Position numbers and translations under genes: made by a program. This document shows positions 15,353 to 24,531 of a stretch of 64,000 nucleotides of DNA, piece by piece (the stretch's first letter is position 1; every line of letters starts with the position of its first letter). Origin of the DNA: Microbacterium hominis (GTDB lineage Bacteria > Actinomycetota > Actinomycetes > Actinomycetales > Microbacteriaceae); contig NZ_CP054038.1 of assembly GCF_013282805.1 (NCBI RefSeq), positions 2,294,001 through 2,358,000 on the forward strand. The letters are read 5' to 3'. The notes under the pieces are model-generated. The model worked only from the letters and a program-made list of their open reading frames with translations. It did no database searches and was not told where the DNA came from.

Positions 15353-16540
15353 TCACGTCGGCTGATCCTTGGCGAAGGCGCGGTCGAGCATTTCGGCAGT
15401 GGAGGGGTTCACCATCTCGTTTCGCCGAATGTAGTGCTGGATGGTGATCTTGGGATCCGTGTGGCCCAACAGCTCTGCAGCAAGCTCCACGCCCGCCTGT
15501 TCGTTGATCGCTGTCGCGACCGTGCGGCGGAATGCGTGCGGGGTGACTCCCGTAATGCCGGCGATCTCCATGACCCTTCGAAGTTGGCGCCTCACATTGT
15601 TCGTGGTCAACGGGGTGCTCTCCCGGCTGCAGAAGAGCAGCGCGTCCAGCGACGGATCGCTGAGGCTAGCTAAACGCCGGCGGACGGCCTCGGCCGTGAA
15701 CATCGGGATCGCGATGGTGCGTCGCGATTTCGCGGTCTTCGGGTGGTCCTGCCGCTGAGTCGGTTCACCTTTGTTGCTGACGATCGTGCCCGTGATGCGA
15801 ATCGACGGTACGGCGCTCGTGATGTCAACGTCGCGACGTCGAATTGCGAGCACCTCGCCGATTCGGGCAGAGGTGCCGAGCATGACCTCTAAGATGCCCC
15901 CGAGTTGTCCATCCGGCTTCGGCCCTGAGATCGCGCGACCGCTCTCCCACATGGCGATCGCGGTGCGGATCGCCATCACTTCGACCGGGGTCAGCGCGTC
16001 GGGCGTACTCGTTTGCCGATTCAGTCGAGCGACATGGTCCATCGGATTGCGCGACAGGACCTCGTGGCGCACAGCGAGGCCGAACGCCAGGCGAAGTACG
16101 ACGCGAGCATGCTTTGCTCGGCTGTAGCTCCGCTTGTTCAGCTGCTTGAGGAGTTGATCGCAGCGCGCGACACCGATCTCGCGCAGCGTCAGATTGCCGA
16201 TCGTCGGCATGACGAGGGTTCGCATATTGCGCTCGTACAGCTGACGTGTCGTCGTGGAGAGACGGCCCTCCTGATCCAGGTCTTCAAGCCAGTAGTCCAC
16301 GAGATGTGAGAACAGGCTGTCGGGCGTGAGCATCGCTGTCGTGGGCTGGAACGAGCTTCGCGTTGAGAGCTTCACTTTCAGTGCGCGCTCTGCCAGCGCG
16401 CGAGTCCCTGCGGTGACCTGCACGAGCCTGGTCCGGCCATCCCAATCGCGATATCGAGCTCGGGCAATCACGCGACCGGCTTCGGCGGAGAGGAACCCGA
16501 TCTCGCCAAACGTGCCGATCGCGAGGCGAGCGCGGCTCAT
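15353..16540 (-). CDS. int: Tyrosine recombinase (integrase)
   Basis: 395 residues. The N-terminal arm-binding and core-binding (SAM-like) regions precede the catalytic domain. All catalytic residues are visible in order: Arg in TSARIGEVLAI, Lys in HPKTAKSRR, H-x-x-R in TPHAFRRTVA, His in LLGHTDPK, and the nucleophile Tyr in ITIQHYI. It should insert and excise the element at tRNA-Pro by recombining the 31-bp repeats. Start at ATG 16540, 4 nt after the stop of the excisionase-like gene; the two form an operon. It is intact, so the element may still be mobile. Confidence 0.93.
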   Translation of the reverse strand: MSRARLAIGTFGEIGFLSAEAGRVIARARYRDWDGRTRLVQVTAGTRALAERALKVKLSTRSSFQPTTAMLTPDSLFSHLVDYWLEDLDQEGRLSTTTRQLYERNMRTLVMPTIGNLTLREIGVARCDQLLKQLNKRSYSRAKHARVVLRLAFGLAVRHEVLSRNPMDHVARLNRQTSTPDALTPVEVMAIRTAIAMWESGRAISGPKPDGQLGGILEVMLGTSARIGEVLAIRRRDVDITSAVPSIRITGTIVSNKGEPTQRQDHPKTAKSRRTIAIPMFTAEAVRRRLASLSDPSLDALLFCSRESTPLTTNNVRRQLRRVMEIAGITGVTPHAFRRTVATAINEQAGVELAAELLGHTDPKITIQHYIRRNEMVNPSTAEMLDRAFAKDQPT

Positions 16541-16544
16541 CGTG

Positions 16545-16784
16545 TCACCGCGAGGCGGCGGACAGCGGCCCGTCCGTCTCCCTGTGCGCGGCGACCCAAG
16601 CCCGCACATCCGCGGCCGCGAATGTCAGATGCTTCCCGTAGCGATGCGCGAGAGGCGCCTGCCCCTTCGTCCGCCACTCGTAGATGGTCGACACAGGGAC
16701 GCGAAGATAGGCGGCGAGCTCGTTGATATTGAGGAGTCTTTCCAGCCCCCAGAGCTCGAGCGTCAGGTTGTCTACTGCGTCCAT
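16545..16784 (-). CDS. Excisionase-like MerR/HTH_17 DNA-binding protein
   Basis: 79 residues. LLNINELAAYLRVPVSTIYEWRTKGQAP followed by HRYGKHLTFAAADVRAWVAAH is the standard HTH_17 (phage AlpA/excisionase-like) winged-helix pattern. Start chosen at ATG 16784 (MDAVDNL); the longer frame reaches into the tRNA-proximal non-coding region. Immediately upstream of the integrase in the same operon, it most likely directs excision or regulates int. Confidence 0.85.
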   Translation of the reverse strand: MDAVDNLTLELWGLERLLNINELAAYLRVPVSTIYEWRTKGQAPLAHRYGKHLTFAAADVRAWVAAHRETDGPLSAASR

Positions 16785-16930
16785 GCCTACTAGGTGCGCG
16801 GTTCGTCGCCCCACCGTTCGGAGGCAACCGGAGCGAAGTCGAGTCAGTCGAGACTTCGCGCCGCGACAGGGCGCCAGAGCGGTCAATTCGATGGCATTGC
16901 GATGACGTGGTCAAGTTTCACCAACTAAGA

Positions 16931-16960
16931 AGTCCCGGGAACCCTTAGGTTCCCGGGACT
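16931..16960. terminator. Terminator downstream of tRNA-Pro
   Basis: AGTCCCGGGAACC (16931-16943), a CTTA loop, and GGTTCCCGGGACT (16948-16960) form a perfect 13-bp hairpin 6 nt beyond the tRNA 3' end. On the minus strand TTCTTAGTT follows. It belongs to the element side of the junction, so the element supplies a replacement terminator for the tRNA. Confidence 0.8.
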
Positions 16961-16966
16961 CTTCCG

Positions 16967-17040
<74 letters not shown>

Positions 17041-17150
17041 ATGTCTTCGCTCGCGCTCGGACAACTCCCCTATCCTACCTGGTCGCGAACCCCACCGCGA
17101 ACCGGGGCCGCACGCTCGCGCGTGTCGCACCCCCCGGGTACGTTCATCGC

Positions 17151-17732
17151 ATGGCTCAGATCACGATCGAACCGGCGACTCCCGCGCGCTTCGACGACGC
17201 CCAGCACGCTTTCTCCGGTGGCGGCGACGGGCGCAGCTGCCAGTGCCAGTGGTGGACGATCACCAACGCGGAGTGGCAGAAGACGAGTGCCGACGAGCGC
17301 CTCGAGCTGCTCCGCGACGAGATCGATGCCGGCCCTCCGCCGGCGCTCATCGCCTACGTCGACGGCGAGGCGGCGGGTTGGGTGCGCGTCGGGCCGCGCA
17401 CACGCCAGGTGCGGCTGGGTCGCACCAAGAACTTCACGGCCACGTCGAAGGAGCCGTGGGAGGACGAGACGGTGTGGGCTGTGTCGTGCTTCGTCGTGCG
17501 CAAGGAGCATCGCGGCACCGGTCTCAACGCACGTCTCCTCGAGGCAGCCGTCGACTTCGCGCGCGCGGGCGGAGCACGGGTGGTCGAGGCGTATCCGTTC
17601 GATCCGGCATCCGGGCGCAAGCGCTCGCCGAACGAGCTCTTCCATGGCGTGCTGTCGACGTTCGAAGACGCGGGTTTCCGCGAGGTCGGGCGTCCGCGCA
17701 CCGATCTGGCGGTGGTGTCGCTCACGCTCTGA
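17151..17732 (+). CDS. GNAT-family N-acetyltransferase
   Basis: 193 residues. ACxVxxxHRGxG-type motif A is present as VSCFVVRKEHRGTGLNARLLEAAVDFA, and a GFREVGRP-like C-terminus closes the fold. The N-terminus CQCQWWTI is characteristic of a GNAT subfamily common in Actinobacteria and of unknown substrate. Start at ATG 17151; TACGTT (17139-17144) ends 6 nt before it, so the message may be leaderless. It is the first chromosomal gene to the right of tRNA-Pro and marks the return to core sequence. Confidence 0.85.
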   Translation: MAQITIEPATPARFDDAQHAFSGGGDGRSCQCQWWTITNAEWQKTSADERLELLRDEIDAGPPPALIAYVDGEAAGWVRVGPRTRQVRLGRTKNFTATSKEPWEDETVWAVSCFVVRKEHRGTGLNARLLEAAVDFARAGGARVVEAYPFDPASGRKRSPNELFHGVLSTFEDAGFREVGRPRTDLAVVSLTL

Positions 17733-17796
17733 CGCTGTGCGCGATGCCGTCGTGCGACGTGCGACGATAAGTCGTCCGCTCTCGACGAGGAGAACC

Positions 17797-18498
17797 ATGT
17801 CGCGGCTGCGCCTCGCATCCTTCTACGCCCTCATCCCCTACGTCGTCGTGTCCCTTGTGCACGTCACGGCGCGCTTCGCGCACGACGATGCGGTCTCGAC
17901 CCCGACCAAGGCGCTCCTCATGCCGGCGCTCGCGTTCGCGGTGTGGTGGATGCTCCGCGGCACCCGCCTCGGTCTCACCGGCGGAATCCTGTTCGCCGCC
18001 CTCGGGTTCTCGTGGCTCGGCGACGAAGCGGGACTGTTCTTCCCCTTCGCCCCGACCCTGCCGCTCATGCTCCTGTTCTTCGGCCTCGCACACCTCGGGT
18101 ACATCTGGATCTTCTGGCGGCGCCTCGCCGTGCGCCCGGTCCCCGCGTGGGCGCTCGTGTACGCCCTCTGGTACGGCGTCCTGCTGGCAGTTCTCTGGCC
18201 CCATGCCGGCGCCCTGCTCCCGGCGATCGCGGTGTACGGTCTCGTGCTCGGCGGAACCGCCGTCGCGGCATCCCGCTGCCGTCCGCTCATCGTGTGGGGC
18301 GGCGCATTCTTCCTGACCTCCGACACGATCCTGGCGTTCGAGATCTTCCTGCCCAGCGTCATCCCCGCGTGGGCGAGCGGCGCGGTCATGCTCACCTACT
18401 GCCTCGGCCAGGGCCTGCTCGCCACGGGCGCCGTCCTCTCGCTGCGCGCGGGTCGCGTGGATGCCGCACCCCCCGCACCACGGGAGGCCACGGTATGA
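17797..18498 (+). CDS. YhhN/TMEM86-family membrane protein (lysoplasmalogenase-like)
   Basis: 233 residues with about eight predicted membrane helices. The conserved acidic positions of the family appear in FSWLGDEAGLFF and LTSDTILAFEIF. Animal TMEM86B members hydrolyse lysoplasmalogens; bacterial members are predicted membrane-lipid hydrolases. AGGAG lies 6 nt before ATG 17797. Its stop overlaps the next start (ATGA, 18495-18498), so it is translationally coupled to an S4-domain protein, a pairing with no obvious functional link. Confidence 0.8.
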   Translation: MSRLRLASFYALIPYVVVSLVHVTARFAHDDAVSTPTKALLMPALAFAVWWMLRGTRLGLTGGILFAALGFSWLGDEAGLFFPFAPTLPLMLLFFGLAHLGYIWIFWRRLAVRPVPAWALVYALWYGVLLAVLWPHAGALLPAIAVYGLVLGGTAVAASRCRPLIVWGGAFFLTSDTILAFEIFLPSVIPAWASGAVMLTYCLGQGLLATGAVLSLRAGRVDAAPPAPREATV

Positions 18499-18854
18499 GC
18501 GGCACTGTGCGTGTCGACGCGTGGCTCTGGGCGGTGCGGGTCTACAAGACCCGCTCGGCGGCGACGACGGCGTGCCGCGCCGGTCACGTGCGCGTCAACG
18601 GCGAGCGCGCGAAGGCCGCGCAGCCTGTGCGCATCGGCGACGAACTGCGCGTGCGCATCAGCGGCTTCGATCGAATCCTCGTCGTCAAGCAGCTCCTCAC
18701 AAAGCGCGTCGGCGCACCGGTCGCCGCCGAGGCCGTCGACGAACGCACGCCGCCGCGCGAGCCCGTCGCGCTCCTCGCCCAGCGCGACCGTGGCGCCGGC
18801 CGCCCCACCAAGCGCGAACGGCGAGAGATCGACCGCCTCCGCGGCCGCGACTGA
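18495..18854 (+). CDS. S4-domain RNA-binding protein, Hsp15-like
   Basis: 119 residues. The first ~60 form an S4 domain (VRVDAWLWAVRVYKTRSAAT, then GHVRVNGERAKAAQPVRIGD), the RNA-binding fold of HslR/Hsp15. The tail is charged (GRPTKRERREIDRLRGRD), as in that family. Hsp15 rescues 50S subunits that carry stalled peptidyl-tRNA; the same role is likely here. It overlaps the YhhN-like gene by ATGA. Confidence 0.85.
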   Translation: MSGTVRVDAWLWAVRVYKTRSAATTACRAGHVRVNGERAKAAQPVRIGDELRVRISGFDRILVVKQLLTKRVGAPVAAEAVDERTPPREPVALLAQRDRGAGRPTKRERREIDRLRGRD

Positions 18855-18896
18855 GGCCTGTCCCACCTTCGCTCAGCCCGACGCCGCGCGCGAGCC

Positions 18897-19802
18897 TTAC
18901 GTCAGCAGATCGAGCAGCCACCGTGCGCCCCGCGCCGACGCGCCGAGGTCGGCGACCCGGGCGACCAGCTCGCGGTCGCTCGTGACCACCGTCACCTGGC
19001 GTCCGCGCGCGATCAGGTCGGATGCTGCGGCGACGACGGCGTCGTCGCCGGACCCCGGTGCCGCGACGACCGTGACGGCTGAGGTGCCGGCATCCACACC
19101 ACGGGCTTCCCCCTCGACGACCGCCGTCCACTCCGGAAACCATGTGTGAGCGGGAAGTTCCATAGCGCTCGAGGGAACACCGCGCACCGCGAGCGCGCCG
19201 AGACGCGCAACCAGTCGCGACGCCGCGCCGGCGCGATCCCGCCACCAGCCGTCAGGCACCGCACCCATGACGTTCGCCACATCGACGACAACCGCCGGTC
19301 GAACCGACAGCAGCGCCCGCAGCGTCGGCCATGCCTCCCCGAACCCCGGGTGAAGCGGATACTCCACGACCGACGACGCCGGCACCCACGACAGCTCGAC
19401 GCTCTCGGGGTCGGAGATCGCCGGCTCGAACGGCGTGACGACATCGGCGACGAGGGTGGTGTAACTCCAGTACCCGAGCTCGAACACGCTCGTGAAGTGC
19501 GGCCGCACTGCTCCCACCGGCACACCGGCCTCCTCCGTGGCCTCACGCAGCGCACCGTCGCACGCGGACTCGCCCTCATGGCGCGCGCCGCCCGGAAGAC
19601 CCCAGGTGCCGCCGAAGTGGCTCCACGACACGCGGTGCTGCAGCAGTACGCCGCGGTCGGCATCCACGGCCAGCAGGCCCGCCGCGCCGAAGCGGCCCCA
19701 GTACCGCTCCCCCGACGGCGCGACCACCCAGGCATCGCCGGGGTCGCGCGGCCCGTGCGGGCGACGCGGACCGCCCGGCTCCAACGGCTCGATCGTCACC
19801 AC
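18897..19802 (-). CDS. Nudix hydrolase fused to a NYN/PIN-like domain
   Basis: 301 residues in two domains. Residues 72-94 are a perfect Nudix box (G-x5-E-x7-R-E-A-T-E-E-A-G-V), the metal-binding site for hydrolysis of nucleoside-diphosphate derivatives. From about residue 169 the sequence AVVVDVANVMGAVPDGWW begins an NYN/PIN-like nuclease fold, continued by GDDAVVAAASD and VTVVTSDRELVARV, with Asp residues placed as in that fold. The fusion suggests a damaged-nucleotide or RNA-end processing enzyme. The start may be GTG 19802 or the adjacent GTG 19799. The neighbouring GNAT gene diverges. Confidence 0.8.
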   Translation of the reverse strand: MVTIEPLEPGGPRRPHGPRDPGDAWVVAPSGERYWGRFGAAGLLAVDADRGVLLQHRVSWSHFGGTWGLPGGARHEGESACDGALREATEEAGVPVGAVRPHFTSVFELGYWSYTTLVADVVTPFEPAISDPESVELSWVPASSVVEYPLHPGFGEAWPTLRALLSVRPAVVVDVANVMGAVPDGWWRDRAGAASRLVARLGALAVRGVPSSAMELPAHTWFPEWTAVVEGEARGVDAGTSAVTVVAAPGSGDDAVVAAASDLIARGRQVTVVTSDRELVARVADLGASARGARWLLDLLT

Positions 19803-19904
19803 GCCAGCCTTTCACACCGGCGCACGACCCCGGCGCCGCCGTCCGGTCCACGACTTCCGAAGCGGCTCGGTTCCACCCGAACCGCCGCACGCCACAATGG
19901 CCCG

Positions 19905-20321
19905 ATGGACTACGAACTCGACGACGATCCCGCGCGCATCCAGCGCGAGGTGGTCTGGCAGTGGCTGTCGACCGAGGCCTACTGGGGCCGCTGGCGCACC
20001 CGCGCCGACATCGACACGCAGCTGCGCACGGCCTGGCGCGTGGTCGGCGCGTACCGCCCCGACACCGGTGCGCAGGTCGGCTTCGCCCGCGCGGTGTCGG
20101 ATGGGGTCGCCTTCGCCTACCTCGCCGACGTCTTCGTGATCGACGAGCACCGTGGTCACGGCCTCGGCACCGGCATCGTGCGCCGCATGATCGACGAGGG
20201 CCCCGGCGCGCGCATGCGCTGGACCCTCTTCACCGGCGACGCCCACGGGATGTACCGACGGTTCGGCTTCGCCGAGCCCGATGCGACGGCGATGGTCCGC
20301 CCCGCTCTGTGGGGAACGTGA
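19905..20321 (+). CDS. GNAT-family N-acetyltransferase
   Basis: 138 residues. DVFVIDEHRGHGLGTGIVRRM is motif A with the R-G-H-G-L-G acetyl-CoA loop, and HGMYRRFGFAEP is motif B. The N-terminus QREVVWQWLSTEAYWGRWRT is typical of an actinobacterial subfamily with unknown substrate. ATG 19905 was chosen; an overlapping ATG at 19896 is in another frame. It is convergent with der and shares a 17-bp terminator stem with it. Confidence 0.85.
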   Translation: MDYELDDDPARIQREVVWQWLSTEAYWGRWRTRADIDTQLRTAWRVVGAYRPDTGAQVGFARAVSDGVAFAYLADVFVIDEHRGHGLGTGIVRRMIDEGPGARMRWTLFTGDAHGMYRRFGFAEPDATAMVRPALWGT

Positions 20322-20358
20322 AAGGGGTGGATGCCGCGCCACGCGGCATCCACCCCTT
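20322..20358. terminator. Bidirectional terminator between GNAT and der
   Basis: AAGGGGTGGATGCCGCG (20322-20338), a CCA loop, and CGCGGCATCCACCCCTT (20342-20358) give a perfect 17-bp hairpin with A/T flanks on both sides, between convergent genes. Confidence 0.85.
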
Positions 20359-20367
20359 CTCACACGG

Positions 20368-21897
20368 TCAGCGCTGTCGCCGTTCCCGCACGCGCATGTT
20401 GATGACGATCGGCGTGCCTTCGAAGCCGTACAGCTCGCGCAGGCGGCGCTGCACGAAGCGGCGGTAGCCCGGGTCGAGGAAACCGGTCGTGAAGAGCACG
20501 AAGGTCGGCGGACGCGTGCCCGCCTGCGTGCCGAACAGGATGCGAGGCTGCTTGCCGCCGCGCAGCGGGTGCGGGTGCTCGGCGACGAGCTCGCTGAGGA
20601 ACGCGTTGAACTTGCCGGTGGGGATGCGCTGGTCCCACGATGCGAGAGCCGTCTCGAGCGCGGGCACGAGCTTCTCGAGATGACGGCCGGTGCGCGCGGA
20701 GATGTTGACGCGCGGCGCCCAGGCGACGTGCGCCAGATCCTGCTCGATCTCGCGCTCGAGGTAACGGCGACGGTCCATGTTCTCCATGTCGTCGTCGCCC
20801 AGGCGATCCCACTTGTTGAACGCCAGCACGAGCGCACGGCCCGACTCGAGCACGAGATCGATGATGTTCAGGTCCTGCACGCTGATCGACTGGGAGACGT
20901 CGATCACGACCACCGCGACCTCGGCCTTCTCGAGGGCGGCCGACGTGCGCAGCGAGGCGTAGAAGTCGGCACCCTGCTGCAGGTGCACACGGCGGCGGAT
21001 GCCCGCGGTGTCGACGAAGCGCCACATCTTGCCCCCGAGCTCGACGATCTCGTCGACCGGGTCGCGGGTGGTGCCGGCGAGGTCGTTCACGACGACGCGC
21101 TCTTCACCGGCGGCCTTGTTCAGCAGCGACGACTTGCCCACGTTCGGGCGGCCGAGGATCGCGACGCGGCGCGGGCCGCCGATCTCGCGGCCCGCGACGG
21201 CCGACACCTCGGGAAGCGCCTTCATGACCTCGTCGAGGAGGTCGGCGACACCGCGGCCGTGGATGGCCGACACGGGGTGCGGCTCGCCGAGACCGAGGTT
21301 CCACAGCGCGGCGGCCTCGGGCTCCTGGCGGGTGTCGTCGATCTTGTTGGCGACGAGGAAGACCGGCTTGCCGCTCTTGCGCAGCAGGCGGACGACGTGC
21401 TCGTCGGTCGAGGTGGCGCCGACCATCGCATCGACGACGAACATCACGACGTCGCAGAGATCGATCGCGACCTCGGCCTGCGCGGCCACGGAGCGGTCGA
21501 TGCCCTTGGCATCGGGCGCCCAGCCGCCGGTGTCGACCAGCGAGAAGCGGCGGTCCATCCACTCGGCCTTGTAGGTGACGCGGTCGCGCGTCACCCCCGG
21601 GGTGTCCTCGACGACGGCTTCGCGTCGGCCGAGGATGCGGTTCACCAGCGCGGACTTGCCGACGTTCGGGCGGCCGACGATCGCGACCACCGGCAGGGCC
21701 GGGTGGTACTCGATGCCGTCCTCGCCGAACTCGACGTCGCCCAGCAGTGCGGCGTCTTCGTCGTCGAGCTCGTAATCCGACAGGCTCGCGCGCAGGGCCG
21801 CCGCACGCTGCTCGACGAGCTCATCGTCGAGGTGAGCGAGGGTGTCGGCCAGGTTGTCCTCGCCGGCCTCGTACTCTTCGGTGCTCTCAGTTGCCAT
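20368..21897 (-). CDS. der: Ribosome-assembly GTPase Der (EngA)
   Basis: 509 residues with two consecutive GTPase domains and a C-terminal KH-like domain. Domain 1 has G1 GRPNVGKS, G3 DTGG and G4 NKID. Domain 2 has [12 protein letters not shown] and NKWD. The acidic N-terminal extension of ~65 residues is normal for Actinobacteria. It acts in late 50S subunit assembly. ATG 21897 overlaps the cmk end by 11 nt, the usual cmk-der arrangement. Confidence 0.97.
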   Translation of the reverse strand: MATESTEEYEAGEDNLADTLAHLDDELVEQRAAALRASLSDYELDDEDAALLGDVEFGEDGIEYHPALPVVAIVGRPNVGKSALVNRILGRREAVVEDTPGVTRDRVTYKAEWMDRRFSLVDTGGWAPDAKGIDRSVAAQAEVAIDLCDVVMFVVDAMVGATSTDEHVVRLLRKSGKPVFLVANKIDDTRQEPEAAALWNLGLGEPHPVSAIHGRGVADLLDEVMKALPEVSAVAGREIGGPRRVAILGRPNVGKSSLLNKAAGEERVVVNDLAGTTRDPVDEIVELGGKMWRFVDTAGIRRRVHLQQGADFYASLRTSAALEKAEVAVVVIDVSQSISVQDLNIIDLVLESGRALVLAFNKWDRLGDDDMENMDRRRYLEREIEQDLAHVAWAPRVNISARTGRHLEKLVPALETALASWDQRIPTGKFNAFLSELVAEHPHPLRGGKQPRILFGTQAGTRPPTFVLFTTGFLDPGYRRFVQRRLRELYGFEGTPIVINMRVRERRQR

Positions 21898-22615
21898 CAC
21901 GCGCTCCCGTCGCCGTCGCGAGGGCCGACTCGATGACCTCGAGCACGGCATCCACGGTTCCATCGAAGTCGAGTTCGGTCGAGTCGACCACCGACACGCC
22001 CGGTGCTGCGGTGAGGAAGTCGACGACGCCGGAGTCCGACGCGTCGCGCCGGTGCAGCGCGGCGGCGACCGTCGAGGCGTCATGACCGGTCAGCTCGAGG
22101 CTGCGCCGGGCCGCGCGCACCTCGGGCGCCGCGGTCAGCAGGATGCGCACGGGCGCGTCGGGGGCGACGACGGTGGTGATGTCGCGACCCTCGACGATGA
22201 CGCCGGGACGACCGGATGCCGCCACCAGCGCGCGGAACAGCGCCGACGCCGACTGGCGCAGCGCCGGCACACGGGCGACGCCGCTCACGGCATCCGACAC
22301 CCGCGTCTCGCGGATCGCGGCGGTCACATCGGTGTCGCCCACGCGCACCCAGTAGGCGTCGGGGTCGAGCGAGATCGAGAAGTCGAACGAGCCGGCGATG
22401 TCGAGCACTGATGCCGCATCGGAGGTGTCGACGCCGTGCTCGAGCGCGTGCCACGCGAGCGCGCGGTAGGCGGCACCGGTGTCGAGGTAGCCGAAGCCGA
22501 GGCGGCGCGCCGCCTGCTTGGACACGCTCGACTTGCCGCTGCCGGCGGGGCCGTCGATCGCGACGACGATCGTCTCGCCGTTCGCGACCGGCGACGCGGT
22601 CGGGTGGTCAGTCAT
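21887..22615 (-). CDS. cmk: Cytidylate kinase
   Basis: 242 residues. The P-loop is [15 protein letters not shown], followed by [32 protein letters not shown] (the CMP-binding GRDI motif) and the lid Arg-rich segment. It phosphorylates CMP and dCMP. Start at ATG 22615, overlapping the tyrA end by 8 nt; the der start lies inside its 3' end. The run tyrA-cmk-der is common in this group. Confidence 0.96.
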   Translation of the reverse strand: MTDHPTASPVANGETIVVAIDGPAGSGKSSVSKQAARRLGFGYLDTGAAYRALAWHALEHGVDTSDAASVLDIAGSFDFSISLDPDAYWVRVGDTDVTAAIRETRVSDAVSGVARVPALRQSASALFRALVAASGRPGVIVEGRDITTVVAPDAPVRILLTAAPEVRAARRSLELTGHDASTVAAALHRRDASDSGVVDFLTAAPGVSVVDSTELDFDGTVDAVLEVIESALATATGARDGN

Positions 22616-23734
22616 TGGTGGTGCTCGCAATCTTCCATCCGCGGGCGTGAAGCCCGTCGACGGCCCGGCGGACAGCGCTGGGTACCACGCTGATCTCGGC
22701 CAGGCCGAACTGCGCGCCCGGAGAGTGCTCCAGGCGCAGGTCTTCCACATTCACGTCGAGGTCGCCGAGCTCGCCGAACAGGCGGCCCAGCTGCCCCGGG
22801 GTGTCGTCGACCATGACGACGATCGTCTCGAAGCGGCGGTTCTGGCCGTGCTTGCCCGGAAGGCGCTCGACGCCCTCGTTGCCGCGGCGGATCGTGTCGG
22901 CGACCGACCGGCGCGACCCCGGCGCCTCCGGCGCGCGCAGGGCGTCGGCCACCACGGCCAGGTCTCCGGCCAGCTGATCGAGCACGTCGACCACGGGGGC
23001 CGCGTTCGCGCCGAGGATCTGCACCCACAGCTCGGGCGCGGATGCCGCGATGCGGGTCGTGTCGCGCACGCCCTGACCGGCCAGGCCCAGCGAGCCCTCC
23101 GGCGCGTCGACGAAGCGGCCGGCGAGCAGGCTCGCGACCAGCTGCGGCACGTGCGAGGTGAGCGCGACCGCGCGGTCGTGGTCTTCGGGGTCATCTCCAC
23201 GGGCATCGCACCGAGATCGAGGGCGAGGCCCTCCACCAGCGCGAGGTCGGACGGCGCCGTCTCCTCGTCGCGGCAGACCACCCACGGGCGGCCGATGAAG
23301 ATGTCGGCGCGGGCGGCGATCGCCCCGCCGCGCTCCCGACCGGCCAGCGGGTGCGAGCCGATGTAGCGGGAGATGTCCACACCCCGGGCGCGCAGAGTCT
23401 GCAGCGGCTCGAGCTTGACGCTCGCGACGTCGGTGACGACCGCGTCGGGGAATCGGGCGAGCTCACGCTCGATCACCGCCGCGGTCACGTCGGGCGGCAC
23501 CGCCACCACGATGAGCGCGGGCGCGTCGTCGTCACGGGCCGCGCGGCCGGCGCCGTAATCGACGGCCAGGCGCAGCTGGGCGGGTGACGTGTCGTCGAGG
23601 GCGACGTCGATGCCGAGGTTCGACAGGGCGTGGCCGATGCTCGAGCCGAGCAGGCCCGCACCGACGACGCGCACCGTGCCGGACACGCGCGCAGCCACGC
23701 GGGCGCGCGCGGGCGCGGCGATCGAGTCGGTCAC
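22608..23734 (-). pseudogene. tyrA: Prephenate dehydrogenase with a single-base frameshift
   Basis: The first part (GTG 23734 to about 23187) carries the NAD-binding loop VVGAGLLGSSIGHAL and the SHPLAGRERGG active-site region. The second part (about 23187 to 22608) is in another frame and carries EDHDRAVALTSHVPQ and a C-terminal ACT domain (ETIVVMVDDTPGQLG). They join at VEMTP|EDHDRA, where the minus strand reads CCGAAGAC instead of CCGGAAGAC: one G is missing at about 23186-23187. With it restored the protein is complete (about 375 residues). It is either a real mutation blocking tyrosine synthesis or a sequencing error. The start overlaps the rluB stop (GTGA). Confidence 0.88.
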
Positions 23735-24531
23735 TGTGTCTCCTGGTCCCCCGAGGGCGAGTCAGAATCCGCCCCCTGGCGCGCGAGAGTCATCAGCGCA
23801 CCGCGTTCCACTGTAGTCAATTCGCGGGTGCGTCCGACTGGGAGAGTTCCCAGGTGCAGCGGGCCGAACTGCCGCCGCACGAGGTCGATGACCGGATGCC
23901 CGACCTCGGCCATCATGCGCCGGACGATGCGGTTGCGTCCGGAGTGCAGCGTCAGCTCGACGAGTGACGAGCCCTGCACGGAGGCACCCTGCGCCGAGGC
24001 ATCCAGCAGCCGCGCCTTGTCGGCCGCGATCGGGCCGTCCTCCAGGTCGAGCCCGCGTGTGAGACGGGCGATCGTCTGCGGGGTGACGCGCCCCTCCACC
24101 TTCGCGATGTAGACCTTGGTCACCCCGAACGACGGGTGGGCGAGCACGTGGGCGAGCTCGCCGTCGTTGGTGAGCACGAGCAGTCCGCTCGTCTCGGCAT
24201 CCAGGCGCCCGACGTTGTACAGGCGCTCCTCGTAGTCCTTCGTGAAGCGGCGCAGATCGGGTCGGCCCCGTTCGTCCTTCATCGTGCTCACGATGCCGGT
24301 CGGCTTGTTGAGCATGACGTAGCGCTTGGACTGGTCGAGCTGCACCGCGGTGCCGTCGACATCGACGAGGTCGTTGTCGGGATCGATGCGGGAGCCGAGC
24401 TCCGTCACGATCACGCCGTTGACCCGCACCCGTCCCTCGACGATCATCTGCTCGGCCACCCGGCGCGAGGCGACGCCCGCATGCGCGAGCACCTTCTGCA
24501 GCCGCTGACCCTCGTTCTGCGCGTCGCTCAT
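23731..24531 (-). CDS. rluB: 23S rRNA pseudouridine synthase (RluB/RsuA family)
   Basis: 266 residues. The N-terminal S4 domain (RLQKVLAHAGVASRRVAEQMI) precedes the catalytic domain with VGRLDAETSGLLVLTNDG, which holds the catalytic Asp in the family's GRLDxxTxGLL motif. SGRNRIVRRMMAEVGHPV is the usual second motif. It isomerises uridine in rRNA. It overlaps scpB by 4 nt (ATGA), and the scpA-scpB-rluB order is widely conserved. Confidence 0.95.
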   Translation of the reverse strand: MSDAQNEGQRLQKVLAHAGVASRRVAEQMIVEGRVRVNGVIVTELGSRIDPDNDLVDVDGTAVQLDQSKRYVMLNKPTGIVSTMKDERGRPDLRRFTKDYEERLYNVGRLDAETSGLLVLTNDGELAHVLAHPSFGVTKVYIAKVEGRVTPQTIARLTRGLDLEDGPIAADKARLLDASAQGASVQGSSLVELTLHSGRNRIVRRMMAEVGHPVIDLVRRQFGPLHLGTLPVGRTRELTTVERGALMTLARQGADSDSPSGDQETQ

